From contig CM119263.1 in NCBI GenBank assembly GCA_051294375.1, positions 20,894,684-20,958,683 of the forward strand: a DNA stretch of 64,000 nucleotides, read 5' to 3'. A program made the position numbers and the translations under genes. The DNA comes from Paraspadella gotoi. Taxonomy: Eukaryota > Chaetognatha. This document shows, one piece after another, positions 26,992-38,365 of the stretch. Each line of letters starts with the position of its first letter. Within the stretch, counting starts at the first letter, position 1. Under the pieces are notes generated by a model that saw only the letters and a program-made list of their open reading frames with translations, searched no databases and was not told the DNA's origin.

Positions 26992-27310
26992 CGAAACCTG
27001 CCTGGCGTTCGGAGAAACTGGCGATATGAGATTTTGCAATATGGCAAACTGACTGATATGTGTAGTGTGTAGTTTTGTAGTTTATTTACTTGTAATTCTC
27101 ATATTTTGGTTTTGTCAAACTTTGAAAATTTAAAACACATCGGATAACGGTCATTTGTCAATAAAGAGTGATTATACAAACATCGATTATTACTTCAGAA
27201 TTCCTTATCAATAGTTTTTATACACATTAATGACAGCTTCTCTGCCGCGATATTGCCAAATATCAACATTTTTTTGTTTCTCTTTGACAAAAGTCTTTCT
27301 TAACAAAAAG

Positions 27311-27545
27311 ACTTTAACAGGGAGTCCATTTCCATTTCGTCTATCCATTTTCCATTTTTATTTCTGAGACCCATTTTTCATATCCATTTCGTCCATCCAT
27401 TTTCCATTTTTATTTCTGAGACTCATTTTTCATTTCCATTTTGTCGATCCATTTTCCATTTCCATTTCTAAGACCCGTTTTTCATTTCCATTTTGTCCAT
27501 CCATTTTCCATTTCCATTTCTGAGACCCATATTCCATTTCAAGGG
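27311..27545. repeat. 52-bp minisatellite, ~4 units
   Basis: CTGAGACCCATTTTTC starts at about 27364, 27416, 27468 and 27520, a spacing of 52 bases, with internal CCATTTCC and GTCCATCCATTTTCC words. Confidence 0.85.
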
Positions 27546-27879
27546 TCCGCCCAATTTTTTCGACGACATCCATTTTTTATAAAACTACATCCCTGGTCTC
27601 TCGTCAAAACCTTTATCCTCTTCATCTTCATCTTCTACTTTTTTCGTTCAACTTTCCTTTCTTTCGATGACACCCGAATTTTCATATCAATTTTTGGAGA
27701 GAAAACATGTTGGAGCGTAATTCTCGTCAACGGACATTAAAAGACTCTGATTATAATCATTATTTTGTGATACCTTTTGAAATATTTGAATCTTTTTTGA
27801 TTTAACATTCTATCATTTGCATTGTTTTCCAGTCTAAGTATCGTGCCATTATTAATATATGGGCAAGTGCATGAATACC

Positions 27880-28890
27880 AAATCTAATCGATGGTGTCGC
27901 TCCTTTCGTATTGTGTTCTCGATCTCGCAGATCCACATATTAAGGTAGCCGTGGACTGTCAGCCGTGCCGCCCGTTGTCGGTCTCTCCGCCGTGGCCAAT
28001 CAGTTGGGAGTCCTCCTCAGCGCCGCCAGAGGTCAGCGCCCATCGTCATCGTCCACCGGTGATTCTTCATAAAACCACCCCAACAGTGGTGCATCGTCCT
28101 ATCTGCATTTCTATGTAGAGAACCCTGTCGGTTGACAATCTGCGCTCTTTTCTTCTGGAGTTTTGCGTCATCGCCCATTGGTCTATCGTGTTGATCCTGA
28201 CGTACTGTGGATTGGCGATTGACCTTTTTATTTCGTCAGCAGTTGGCTGTTTATGACAGCACCTTTTTGGGTTCAGCCCTACTGTTGAAGTTGTGTTTGT
28301 TCCTTTCAAAATATATTCTTCCTGAGGACTTCTGCCGAATCTTGCCTTGTTGGAGAAGTTGTGCCTACGTTTTGGACATTGTTGGGTTTTTGCGAAGCGA
28401 TCTTGTGCAGTTCCTCGCATTCGCGTTGTTAAAGACGGCAAACGTTCGTGGAGCCCAATTAGCTTTGTCATGTGACACTCTTGACGACCTGGCTACAGAT
28501 TCAACTGAAGTCCCTGCTTTAGAGTCGGAGGGAGCTTGCTCGGCTACCTCCCTTCATGTGGCACGATCCATCGGGCTGATTGTAAAGTCCGCCCTCTACA
28601 TTCGGCACGGTGCTTAGCCCTATACCACTAAAATCGCGGTACCCCAAGAACATTTCTCTCCAAAGACTCTGGGTGTAGTCCTTGTGTGCGATTTCACCAA
28701 CTTCCAAAGTGACGTAACAAGGGGGTCGGCTTTGAAACGGCTCCTGGCGGACCAGAGCGACGGGATTTTAAGCCACCTGGATGAACCTCAGAGTGATTGG
28801 TGTTCCTTTTTTTTTTATTGGACTCTCTCTTCGATGCAAGATGTTATAGTTTGGTATTCATGCACCGCTGCCCTGTGTGACTGTTTTTAA
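27880..28890. other. GC-elevated segment with opposing open frames, unidentified
   Basis: Overlapping frames on both strands exceed 130 codons (28067-28471 minus; 28207-28617 plus). I recognise no family in either and see no flanking splice sites that settle a strand. It may be a decayed retroelement or exon-containing DNA. Confidence 0.3.
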
Positions 28891-30170
28891 CAAATATAAA
28901 CTTTTTATCAGCGTTTTTATAAACATTTATTCAACTCGCAATTTCTACAATTCTTAACTTTTTATCATCAATCGTGAACTTCGTCTTGCAAAAACAAACA
29001 AAAATTTCGTTATTTAATAACAACAAAAATACAAATCATTGTTGTAAATAACGAAATTTTCGTTTTCTCGCCGAATACATCACAAAAACAACAAAAGAAA
29101 GGATTAATACAAAGTCGCATCATTTTTATAAGAAATAATTATGACCAAAATAATTCATTATTTTGCATCTGACTTTGAACAGGCTATTCCGATGGTGGGT
29201 TAAGGTCTCCATCCCTCTTAGGCTCTTATAAAATAATAACAGTGCATGCTTGCAAATAAGACTCTCTTACAGTCTAATTTATTAACTCCCAGAGTGCTTG
29301 GCTTTGAATTATAAGTTCAACTGTTCTAAAAACTGTTCTAAAAAACTTCTTAAAAAGAGAACTCTCTAAGTAATAAACTCCATTTATTAGTTTCAACGTT
29401 GTTAAGAAACCCACATTTATCTCAACTTCAACCCAAAGCATAAAAAGAGTTTATTAAACCCACTTTTTACCTCAGCCTTTTCCCCACCTCTCACTATCTT
29501 CCTTAATTCAATATTCCACCCACTTTCCTTTTTTTCACCTTTCACCTTGACAACGGAGGCGATGAAAGACCAGATGCTTTCCCTCTCCCGCATCTCCCAA
29601 CTTCTTCCTGTCGCGCTGACGGTTTTTCCTTTCGGATCTTAATAACGATAAATTCCGTGTTTACAAACAAGGATATATTTGGACGGTTGACTATAGGTTA
29701 CATTTTTACATTTATAATCCGTAATTTCACATTGTCTGGTCAATGACCCAGAAAGAAATTTATCAAATAATCGAATAAGTTGCACTATGGTTGTTACGAA
29801 AAATAAACACAATAATTTACTTACAAAGATCAACTAAAAAGTTGATACTTTAAGTAAAAAATATAATTTGTTTTTTCTCTCTCTTTTTATCCTGATTTTA
29901 CGTTTTGGCTCTTCCTTTTTCTCAGCTCTTTCCTTCTGTCTCTTTCCCCTCGAAACCGCGGTGGCCATAACTGACTGTTAAGGAGAGTCGAGAGTGCACT
30001 TAAGGTATTTTTTTTATCTTCGGCCTGACTGTGGGAATAAAAGTGACCGAGAGAGAGAGAGAGAAAAAGAGAGAGAGAGAGATGATTCGCGCGAAGGAGT
30101 CTTGGTCAATACTACTAAAACTAGAACAAGCTAAGTATATTTATAACTAAGGAAGAGGATCGGCGACGTG
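28891..30170. other. AT-rich, no gene seen
   Basis: Includes a GA tract at 30049-30081 and a palindrome-like AACGAAATTTTCGTT word near 29047. Nothing else recognised. Confidence 0.4.
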
Positions 30171-30199
30171 GGTAAAATTTACAGTTCCAATGATTCTGC

Positions 30200-30330
30200 A
30201 AGCTGATTGGTCGATTCCGATTGCATGCTTGACCAATCAGGATTCGGCGATTACATTTCCGTGGAGATCGCCCGAGTCTCCGATCCGATTTGCTTTTGGT
30301 GGCTTGATACTCCTGCGGTGTTATAAAATT
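30200..30330 (+). promoter_or_regulatory. Promoter-like cluster: paired CCAAT boxes and TATA-like word
   Basis: GATTGGTC and GACCAATC form two facing CCAAT boxes (about 30204-30236) around GATTGCATGC. TTATAAAAT follows at about 30319. This order resembles compact metazoan pol II promoters. No convincing gene starts directly downstream, so it is an inference from motifs alone. Confidence 0.25.
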
Positions 30331-30496
30331 AAAGGAAAAAAACATTTCATACCAGGAGATCCACGGAAACTGACACCAAAGAAAACGTTGTCGGATCTGT
30401 ACTCTTGGTCAAATTTTTATAGAGATAGAAAAAACCTGTTAGTTTTATGAATTGAGCACCCACTTTTTTTTAGCTTTTTATAATTTCTGCATCCCA

Positions 30497-30665
30497 AAAA
30501 TTATGTTGCAGCGACTTGCTAGTTTCTCTTGAAGGCGAAATCAAGAAGCAAGAAAACATTGCACATTCGAATTATTGTTAGACCAACATTTTTTAACTCT
30601 TTCTGTTTTCTTGCTTCTTGATTTCGCCTTCATGAGAAACTAGCAAGTCGCTGCAACATAATTTT
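30497..30665. mobile_element. MITE-like perfect fold-back (~169 bp)
   Basis: Left arm AAAATTATGTTGCAGCGA... (to 30557) and right arm (30605-30665) are nearly identical inverted copies of about 60 bases with a spacer of about 47. High arm similarity suggests a recent or gene-converted element. No coding capacity. Confidence 0.8.
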
Positions 30666-30935
30666 AGGCAACCAGAACTTTTTCTTGCTGCGGTGGTTAT
30701 ATAGTATAGTTATATAGCCATGAGATGATGCTACCCATTAAAAATAACACAACTTGTGATATTATTTATTATACAGTCAATGAAAATTTTATTCAAAGTT
30801 GTTACAGAGCTGCCTCTGCTTACAATCCTCGCATTCAGATAAAAAACTAGTTTTCTCCAGTAATGTTCAGTTACTATTAAACAAAATAAATTAGAGATGA
30901 AACGAAAAATTCGTTGTAATAGCAATTCTATTTTT

Positions 30936-31146
30936 ATTATGTACATGTTTCGACTCTTAGTTTTGTGCGAGTCTTCATCCAGCAAGTGAATTCAATAGAC
31001 CAAAATTTTAAACATTAGTTTGAGAGAGAGAAGAGAAAGAGAGAGAGAGAGAGTTTCCAACAAAGAATTGAGCAAGGATAGTGGTCAGATGTGAGGACAG
31101 GTGAAAGTAGGGAAAGAGAGAGTAAATGATTTTGAAATTGGTGAAA

Positions 31147-31201
<55 letters not shown>

Positions 31202-31205
31202 CACC
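30936..31205 (-). mobile_element. Minus-strand fragment with hammerhead-like motif
   Basis: Read on the minus strand: CTGTCCTCACATCTGACCAC, TTCTTTGTTGGAAACT, CT tract, then CTGGATGA, stem GACTC/GAGTC and GAAAC (rc at 30947-30951). This is the block order of the fold-back elements at 27-566 and 44575-44950. The core is broken by an extra G. It lies about 2 kb downstream, on the same strand, of a GIY-YIG fragment (33058-33180). Confidence 0.5.
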
Positions 31206-33057
31206 ACAGGGATCAATACATTAGGTAGATACCTCACCCGAGAGCTAATATCATATATATTTTTTATATATTTTTATGCGGTCCCTGGAGGATGATATCA
31301 ATATTCACTTTGCAAAAAACCGTTTTTAAATTCCTACAATGATTTCAGAGATATAAGTCATAAACGTCAGCCTTGAAAGGCAAAATTTGTCAGAATAAAA
31401 TTTTCGAGTTTCTTCTTAGATTTCTGACGAGCTAGTACAAACTATTTAAAAAAAAGAGGAAACGTTTCACTGATTTCTTCCATCATAATCCATAAATGAG
31501 TAAGACAATTGGGTACACCTGATAGTCATAAGTCTCAAGAGGGCAGAAAATTTTCTTTAGGTTTTATTTTGAAATTTAGGTATTGTACCAATAGGATAAA
31601 TTGAGATACTCCTGCTCTGCCGAAATTTTTATTTAACAAAGATTTGTACTGGGTAGTTCAAATCTTTAGTTCTCTAACGGTAAAAAAAGTTATTTTCTTG
31701 AATAACTTTTGAAAGAAAAGAGATAGGAACGTGGGCGAGGTATTAAATTTAAGCCCTAATCATGGGACACCTTTCTAAAAAAAGTTTTATTAAATTTTAT
31801 CCATAAATCTTTACACAGCCTTTATTTAAATCGGAGTTAAAAGTATAACAGTTTTTTGCATTAAAAATTTCATTGAAGCTATATGAAATTTGTTGTTTTC
31901 TTTCTTAAATTGAAAAAGGAAGGACTAAATTACATTTTGATTACCATTAAATTTTCTCTACTGCATAAAATTGCTTGCATTTTTCAGTTAAAGTAAAAAA
32001 CAAGCAAAAATTTATGTAGTAGCTTGATAAAATGTTTTTTGAATATAAAAAATGATAAATACAAAAATGTTTTCAGCTTAATATAAACAGTTTGGACGTC
32101 TACCTTCTTGTCTGTGGAGAAAAAATCGTCATTTTTTCATTATCTTCAACTGCAAACAAAAAGCTTGACACACTGCTTGTTTATCATAATAAAATTTTAA
32201 AAAATTACATAGCTGGGGACATATTTGACTAAGCAAGACATCATTGTGTTAAATTGTATTGATAATTTTTTTTTTAATAGAAAAAAAGATAATTTATTTT
32301 TAGCTTTCTTTTTATTTCTTTTTAAATAAAAATTTCAGTGAAGAAAAAAAAATTAAAATCTACTCATCTTGAATGTCATTGTTTACTGATTAAAAGGTAA
32401 AATTTTTTAATTCGCCCTTTTGCCCCCTAGCCCCAAGACATGGAAGTGCCCAAAACTTTTAAAAACATTTTTACTTGATGTGCATACAAGGCGAACCCGC
32501 ATTCTGAATTTTTGTATTTTTCCTTTCAAACATATTAAATAAAAATAATTATTTTTCGAGAGTGTTCGACGGTGACATAGCCACTGGTAAGGCTTGTTAC
32601 AGCTTCACTTCCGAATGAATTTTTAAACGAGGATATTTTTTCCGTCTATTCGAGACATAACACTAACTATTGATATTACTAGTTTTTTGATTCACACAAT
32701 CTACTTCGCGTAATCAGAGAAACGTTTAGCGTGTCAAAAAAATAGGGTAAAAAATGAGTAAAACGTTCTGACAAAATTAAAAATCGATGGAGGAATCTAC
32801 ATTAGGCAATGTACAACAGTGAAAAATTTTAGAAAAACTAAAACTGTTCTCGGCCTGTTTGGGGACAGGTGATACAGGACTCCTCTCCTCCTCTTTGTAG
32901 CTGTCGTTTTGGGCGACGCTCAGCACGAGAAGAGTCGCGCCAAGTTGCTGCAAGCTCGGTTGAGGCATCGGACGTCATTGCCTGCTGAGAGGCCTCCGCC
33001 TGACCCGTTGAGTGAGGACAGGCGAATCACCGTGCGGTTGAGGTGGCGTTGGGTGCT
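31206..33057. other. AT-rich, no intact gene; possible remnant of retroelement 3' end
   Basis: Mostly AT-rich filler. A GC-richer piece (32790-33057) continues the reading of the GIY-YIG fragment on the minus strand but carries stops and shifts. The minus frame at 32777-32968 shows no recognisable domain. Confidence 0.4.
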
Positions 33058-33180
33058 TCACCACAGTTTTGATAAGCGAATCATAGCTTGAGGGAGATCG
33101 AATCGTCCTCCATCACGGTTCAAAGAGGGTTCGAGTGCCTTGATGTAAATTGCCTCTCTAATACCTCTTGAGAACCAGTT
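33058..33180 (-). pseudogene. GIY-YIG endonuclease C-terminal fragment (Penelope-like element)
   Basis: Forty minus-strand codons give REAIYIKALEPSLNRDGG preceded by NWFSRGI and followed by RFDLP, ending in TGA. R..EA..I....PSLNRDGG...LP is the pattern at the end of GIY-YIG nuclease domains attached to Penelope-type reverse transcriptases. The catalytic GIY-YIG part and the reverse transcriptase are absent here, so it is a broken remnant. An alternative is a GIY-YIG domain from another retroelement class. Confidence 0.55.
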
Positions 33181-33324
33181 TTGGTCATGGGACAATGTCT
33201 ACAAAATAAATTTAAATTGCCCCATAATATAAATTAGGCCAAAATACGGATTAGTTAAAACCATCTCCAGCTATTTCTAATCATATAAGAGTAACATTTT
33301 TGCAACTTTTAGGAAAAAAAATCA

Positions 33325-34600
33325 TGTCCATTTTTGTCCATTTTCACTTTCGTCTTCAAATTTGAATGCCAAGGAAAGTTGAGAAAATTTTTTTATTTTG
33401 AAATTCCTTTCTTCCTTATCTTCTTCACCCCTGAGTAAAATATTTTCCTTATATCATTCATAGTTCACTTATGAATTAATTTGAAAGTTGACAAGTCAAA
33501 AAGTCGCAGTTTTAGTTTTTATTATAATTTTTAAACAAAAATAGTTTAAATTGGCTTAAACTAACAGAAAATATAGCCCACAGAATAAGCTTTTAACACC
33601 TACAAAATTATCAAAAAAACTCATTTCGTTTAGCCATAAATATTTTTTAAAGACGACAATTAATTTGTGACTTTTTGTGACTTGCATTTATTTTTAATAA
33701 AGATAAGATTTTAAATTTTTTTATAGTTTTAACAGTTGAGGAACATACTGACGATAATAAAACAAAAAAAAACCGCATCCTTTTAAACCAATGGAAAGCG
33801 TCAGGACTTGTTTTTTCTCAGAATCGACAGATTTTACGGAAATATTTTCCGGAAAATCTGTCGATTTACTAAATTTGCCAGGCAACCAAAATTGAAAGAA
33901 AAATCATGAGATACCGTAAATTTCTTTTCTTATAATGGATAATAAGAAATTTCTTTGATATGGCTCAATGTAAAGGCAGAAAAGTAGTGGGAGGAACAGG
34001 AAAGGGAGAACAAGAAAAGGAGAAGGGGAGAATGAGAGAGAAAGGGGGAAAAGAACAAAAAAGAAGGCAAAGGAGAAAAAAAATAAGGAGATAAGGAAAG
34101 GCGGAAAAAGAAGGGAAAAATGGAAAGAAAAAGAGGGGGAAAAGAGGGGAAAAGAAAGAGAAGGCAATAAAAAAGGATAAGGAAAGTGAAAGAGTGGCAG
34201 AGAAAGGTAGGGTCATAGAAAAGGTAAGTTACGGCGTGAAAAGTAGGGGAGGAAAGAGGAAGATAAAAATAGAAACACAGAGAAGAAAAGAGATGAAGAA
34301 AGAGAATCAGGGAAACGGTATGAAAGGAAAAAAAAATGTATCAGATAATGTGGCATCTTGTCTGAAAAGTTTTGTGTAAATAAAAGCCACAAAAATTAAA
34401 AGGAGGAATTTGATCTTTAAAAGTTGTTGGTACCATAAAAATTCATCATACTTTCATCTCAAATTAGGTTGTTAATGAGATTAGATTGATAATCTCCGAA
34501 GAAATCATGTCTTACCGTATTTTTAACTCATAGAAATTTACTGAACAGTACTAGGTAATAAGAATGAGATAACCTAGCAAACCGTTTTTTTAAATAAAGA
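33325..34600. repeat. Dispersed repeat, copy 1 (paralogue at 59380-60620)
   Basis: Shares long ordered similarity with 59380-60620: TTTGAATGCCAAGGAAAG, a hairpin CGACAGATTTT..CGGAA....AAAATC(T/C)GTCG (33826-33868), GGCAACCAAAATTGAAAG, a purine-rich block and GATTAGATTGA. No open frame is kept between copies. Probably an old transposon of unknown class. Confidence 0.65.
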
Positions 34601-34943
34601 AAACTTCATACTAATCACTGAGATCAAAAGAGATGGTAATTATTTAAGTCAGAAATCGTTATCTAAAGGACGTCGATCGTACGTGGAGCCAGCTATGAAT
34701 TTTTTTGGGTCAGTTTCGGTGGTTCTCCTGGGAGCAACGTTAAATCAAACTGTATTTTTATTGACTTGACTCACTATTTAATCATTTTTTTTCCATTTAC
34801 TTCGCTTTGCTCTTTGATCCCAAAGATTAAAACTTCTTTTATAGTCTCTTTACTCATTTTTTTTTCTGCCGAAACCGCCACCTACCTTCAAAATTCTGTC
34901 ATACAAACTCTGCCGTCGCATCTCCAAAAAAGTTCTCCCTTGG

Positions 34944-34954
34944 GTCTCTCTCTC

Positions 34955-35021
<67 letters not shown>
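34944..35021. repeat. (CT)n microsatellite
   Basis: CT tract with one CACTC interruption. Confidence 0.95.
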
Positions 35022-35028
<7 letters not shown>

Positions 35029-35194
35029 TCTCGTTGGCATAAAATGCGCACGTCTCAGTTCAAACCGCCAAACTCCATCTTGGGTTTTCCCGACCATAGA
35101 CTTTAGGCATAGTAGGAGGTTGATGTTATTGTTTTCGTTGTTGTTATCAACGTGACGGTAGACTGTGTACTATCAATACGGCGCACAGCTTGGG

Positions 35195-35236
<42 letters not shown>

Positions 35237-35269
35237 TGTATCAGCTACAATCTCCATTAAGGCATAGTA

Positions 35270-35830
35270 AAAATTCTAAATTTAATTAAAATTCTAAAAG
35301 TGAGTAACGAACAACATTATATTAATGAACATTTATGTAATAAAAAAATTTATAATAAATTTTAAAATTTACGCAGTACGCCATATTTATACTAGTACTA
35401 AATCAATAAATGTTAAAATTTCAAAACAGTTTTTCTAAGTTTTTTTTTGCAGATTTGGATTCGTCATAAAAAGTTGATAAAAAGAAATATAACTCTTTTG
35501 AAAAATTTCTTCATTAAGTGGGTCAAAAATTAGAAAAAACTATATTTTAAGCTAAAAATTAACTTTTTATTTAATAAATATAGTTTTTTTAATTTTTAAC
35601 CCACTTAATAAAAGAATTTTTAAAAATGATTTATATTTTCTTTTACCAACTTTTGACAAGGAATTCAAATCTGCAATCAAAATTAAGAAAAGCTTATTTT
35701 GAAATTTTCCGATTTTATAAGGATAGTACTGTATATAATTATAGCCTACTGCGAAATTTAAATCCTAAAATTAATTTTTTTTATAAATTAATGTTCACTG
35801 ATGGTATGTTGTTCATAATTGACTTTTAGA
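35270..35830. mobile_element. ~560-bp fold-back element
   Basis: Left half (AAATTCTAAAAGTGAGTAACGAACAACAT ... GCAGATTTGGATTCG) is the inverted, diverged copy of the right half; the two meet near 35555 at TTTTTCTAATTTTTGACCCA-like wording. A lone arm is at 58818-58930 and a related piece near 47015-47100. MITE-like; the short plus-strand frame at 35626-35829 is inside an arm and is not a gene. Confidence 0.7.
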
Positions 35831-36121
35831 ATTTTCGTATGTAACTTTCACTCCGCCTTAATCTCCATCTTTCTCAACTCATCCCAGAATCCAACAGAGT
35901 AGCTCTCTTCCAAATTCCCAGTAAACGCTTACTTCTCACTCACCTCCTCGTCCGTTTTCTTCCTCACACTTTCCTTACCAAACTCCTCAATTCCTTTACT
36001 CACTTCCTGCCCTTTTCCGGTCGCGATCGGAATTTCCGCCCGGCGGCGGATGCCGCGCGCACCGGAAATGACGTTCACTCACGCGGCGCGATTCGTCGCC
36101 GCCGGAAAAGGGTGAAGATGG

Positions 36122-36125
<4 letters not shown>
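35831..36125. other. AT-to-GC transition with small GC-rich inverted repeat
   Basis: CCCTTTTCCGG (about 36009) and CCGGAAAAGGG (about 36099) flank a CpG-rich loop that includes TGACGT. Function unknown; possible regulatory DNA. Confidence 0.35.

Positions 36126-36167
<42 letters not shown>
36126..36167. repeat. (GA)n microsatellite
   Basis: Uninterrupted GA tract. Confidence 0.95.
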
Positions 36168-36168
<1 letters not shown>

Positions 36169-37789
36169 TTCCTGAAACTAAGAATTTTTTTAAGGAAATT
36201 TTTTTAAATGGATAATTTTATATGCATCGCCACTGCAAAAACATTAAAGTGCTCACTTTCTCTCCCTCTCCCTCTAGAGCTTTATCTCCTTCATGATATA
36301 TCAATATGTCCATTAATTTATCAAAACAATGCCGCTTTCTCTTTAACTCTTCCGTTTTTCCCCCAAGAACGATTTATATTAACTTAGGAGCCGACGTCGT
36401 TCTTACAGATCGAAGAAGATATTTTCAATGGATATTTTCGTTCAAATGTGACTACCAAACAATATAAACGTTCCTGGGAAAAATTCCGGTAAAAAATCGA
36501 TGTAAAAACACTTGATTCTGATCCTGTTGTATCTGAAGGGCTCGCATTTTTTTTCTATTGTCAAATCATCAACATCTTGATATCAAACAAGCCAGAACAA
36601 ATAGACTGCTTCTGGATGGAAAAATTTTTTATCTCTGATTTTATATAGAAATGAAAGGGATTTTTTTCTTTGAAAACGATATAAACGTGACTAAGGTATG
36701 TTCCTGTTCAACAAATGACGTCCAATTTTGAAATCCTTTGGCAAAGTGTCTGAAGGTCTCTAAAAATTTTTCTTTATATTTTATTTGGTTATTTTGATAT
36801 GATACAATCATGGGAAAGTGAATTAGTCCATTTTGGTGAAATTTTTATTTAAAGTAAAAATAAAAGAAGAGCTAACGATCGGAATTCTAAGAGTTTTCAA
36901 CCGGGAGTCAGATTCGGGAAAAATTTTTTATGGCAAAAATCTTCCGAAGAAGGGGTAGGGATTAGCCAGTATTCGACGAAATTTTTATTTCTTCTATCGG
37001 CCGAAAAATAATAGGGAATTTTGATACCAAAAAACAAGGCTTTTTGAAATATTTACTGTATGGAAAATAGTGAAAGAAAAATTTTATTTTTTGAATATAG
37101 GTAGCGTAAGCGTAACTCTAACTAAAAACCGAAAAAGAATCTTTCAAATAAGAAAAATATTGAAATAGTACACAAAGCAATATTTCTTTTTATTGTAGCG
37201 CAAAAACTAGGCTTTCCTCGCAAAACCTCTGGTTATAGGAGATGCAAATGTATTTTCTCTCAAGGTATTTATCATTGATAATTCCCAAAAATGATGCGCA
37301 AAAATGCGCCAGCAGCAGTTCTGGCGATAGTCATTTTATATATTATTTCCTACTGTATATTAAGGCCTATGAATCATCAATATGTATGAAACTGATATAA
37401 TATATTTATTATGATCTTAGATTTATCGTGCCTTTTTTCTGCTTACAATCTTTCCTCATTTGCTTAATATACATGATACCTGTAATAATTAAATGGGTAT
37501 TTATCTTTTAGTCTTTATTTTTAACAAATTTCAAATAAACCTAAAGACCCATTATTGATCCACAATTTCTGATACTTTGACTAAAATTGGTCCACTGGGT
37601 TTTATGTTTAGTATCTTTGTTTGTTTTTATCTATGATTTGAGATTTATTTTCGGTATTCGTTTTCTCTTTGATTTTAAAGAATCAAAACCAGAAAAATAA
37701 TCGACTTTGAATCGGAGATTGTATATAAATAAAGGAGAAAAGAAAGGAGGAAGGGGAAAGAGATAAGGGGATAAAGTGGCTCAGTTTTA
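36168..37789. other. AT-rich, no gene; repeat fragment near 36430
   Basis: 36430-36560 resembles 60610-60760 (TTCAA.TGTGACTACC, CGGTAAAAAA, TGTAAAAACA, ATCTGAAGG). This suggests the dispersed repeat at 33325-34600 continues here after an interruption. The rest is unrecognised. Confidence 0.4.
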
Positions 37790-38365
37790 CGTCAATTTAC
37801 GCCATTCTACGCCAAAGCATCTTAACTTAATAGTTTATTTGGAAATGAAAAAAGTTTTTACGCCACAAAATTAAATGATATTAATATGGTTTTCTGTCCA
37901 TTTTACGCCATTCTACGCCACATCTTATAAAAAGAGCCAGATAAATCTAAAAAACTTAACTTATAGTTTTACTAGAAAACAATCAGAAGTCTTTACGCCA
38001 CATCATGATATCATATTAAACCTTCATTTACCTTCATTTCACCCCATTTTACGCCACAATTCTTTTTCAAAATTTAAATATAAACATTTACAATTATTTA
38101 ACTTTGTATATTTTAACATTTTTTTTTTGAAAATCATTAACGCCACATATGTAATTAGGAAATAATACGTTTTGGCGTAGTTTTTACGCCACCAGCGCCA
38201 ACAAACACGTAAAAAAAAAGAAATCAGATCTGAATCCAATACAACAATGTATACTTAATTAGAAAAAAGCGTTTTTCAAAAATTTTGTTGAATATCCTTG
38301 ACAGCAGTAAGGAGGCAGAAACGTTACTCCAAATTGACGTAAATCAGTTGGCGTAAATCAAATAT
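37790..38365. repeat. Cluster of TACGCCA motifs
   Basis: About ten occurrences of TTTACGCCA(C) or its near variants are spread irregularly (about 37797, 37808, 37859, 37906, 37917, 37992, 38049, 38139, 38184), plus inverted GGCGTA(G/A) at about 38174 and 38351. Spacing is irregular, so it is not a simple tandem repeat. Confidence 0.6.

Noticed and set aside
28067-28617. Opposing frames of 134-136 codons as a gene
   Set aside because: Both strands are open, neither shows a family or splice context; kept only as an unidentified segment.
33904-34216. Membrane-protein-like minus frames (Phe/Leu/Ser-rich)
   Set aside because: Translation of a purine-rich strand in a dispersed repeat; the paralogue at 59.9-60.2 kb shows unrelated frames.
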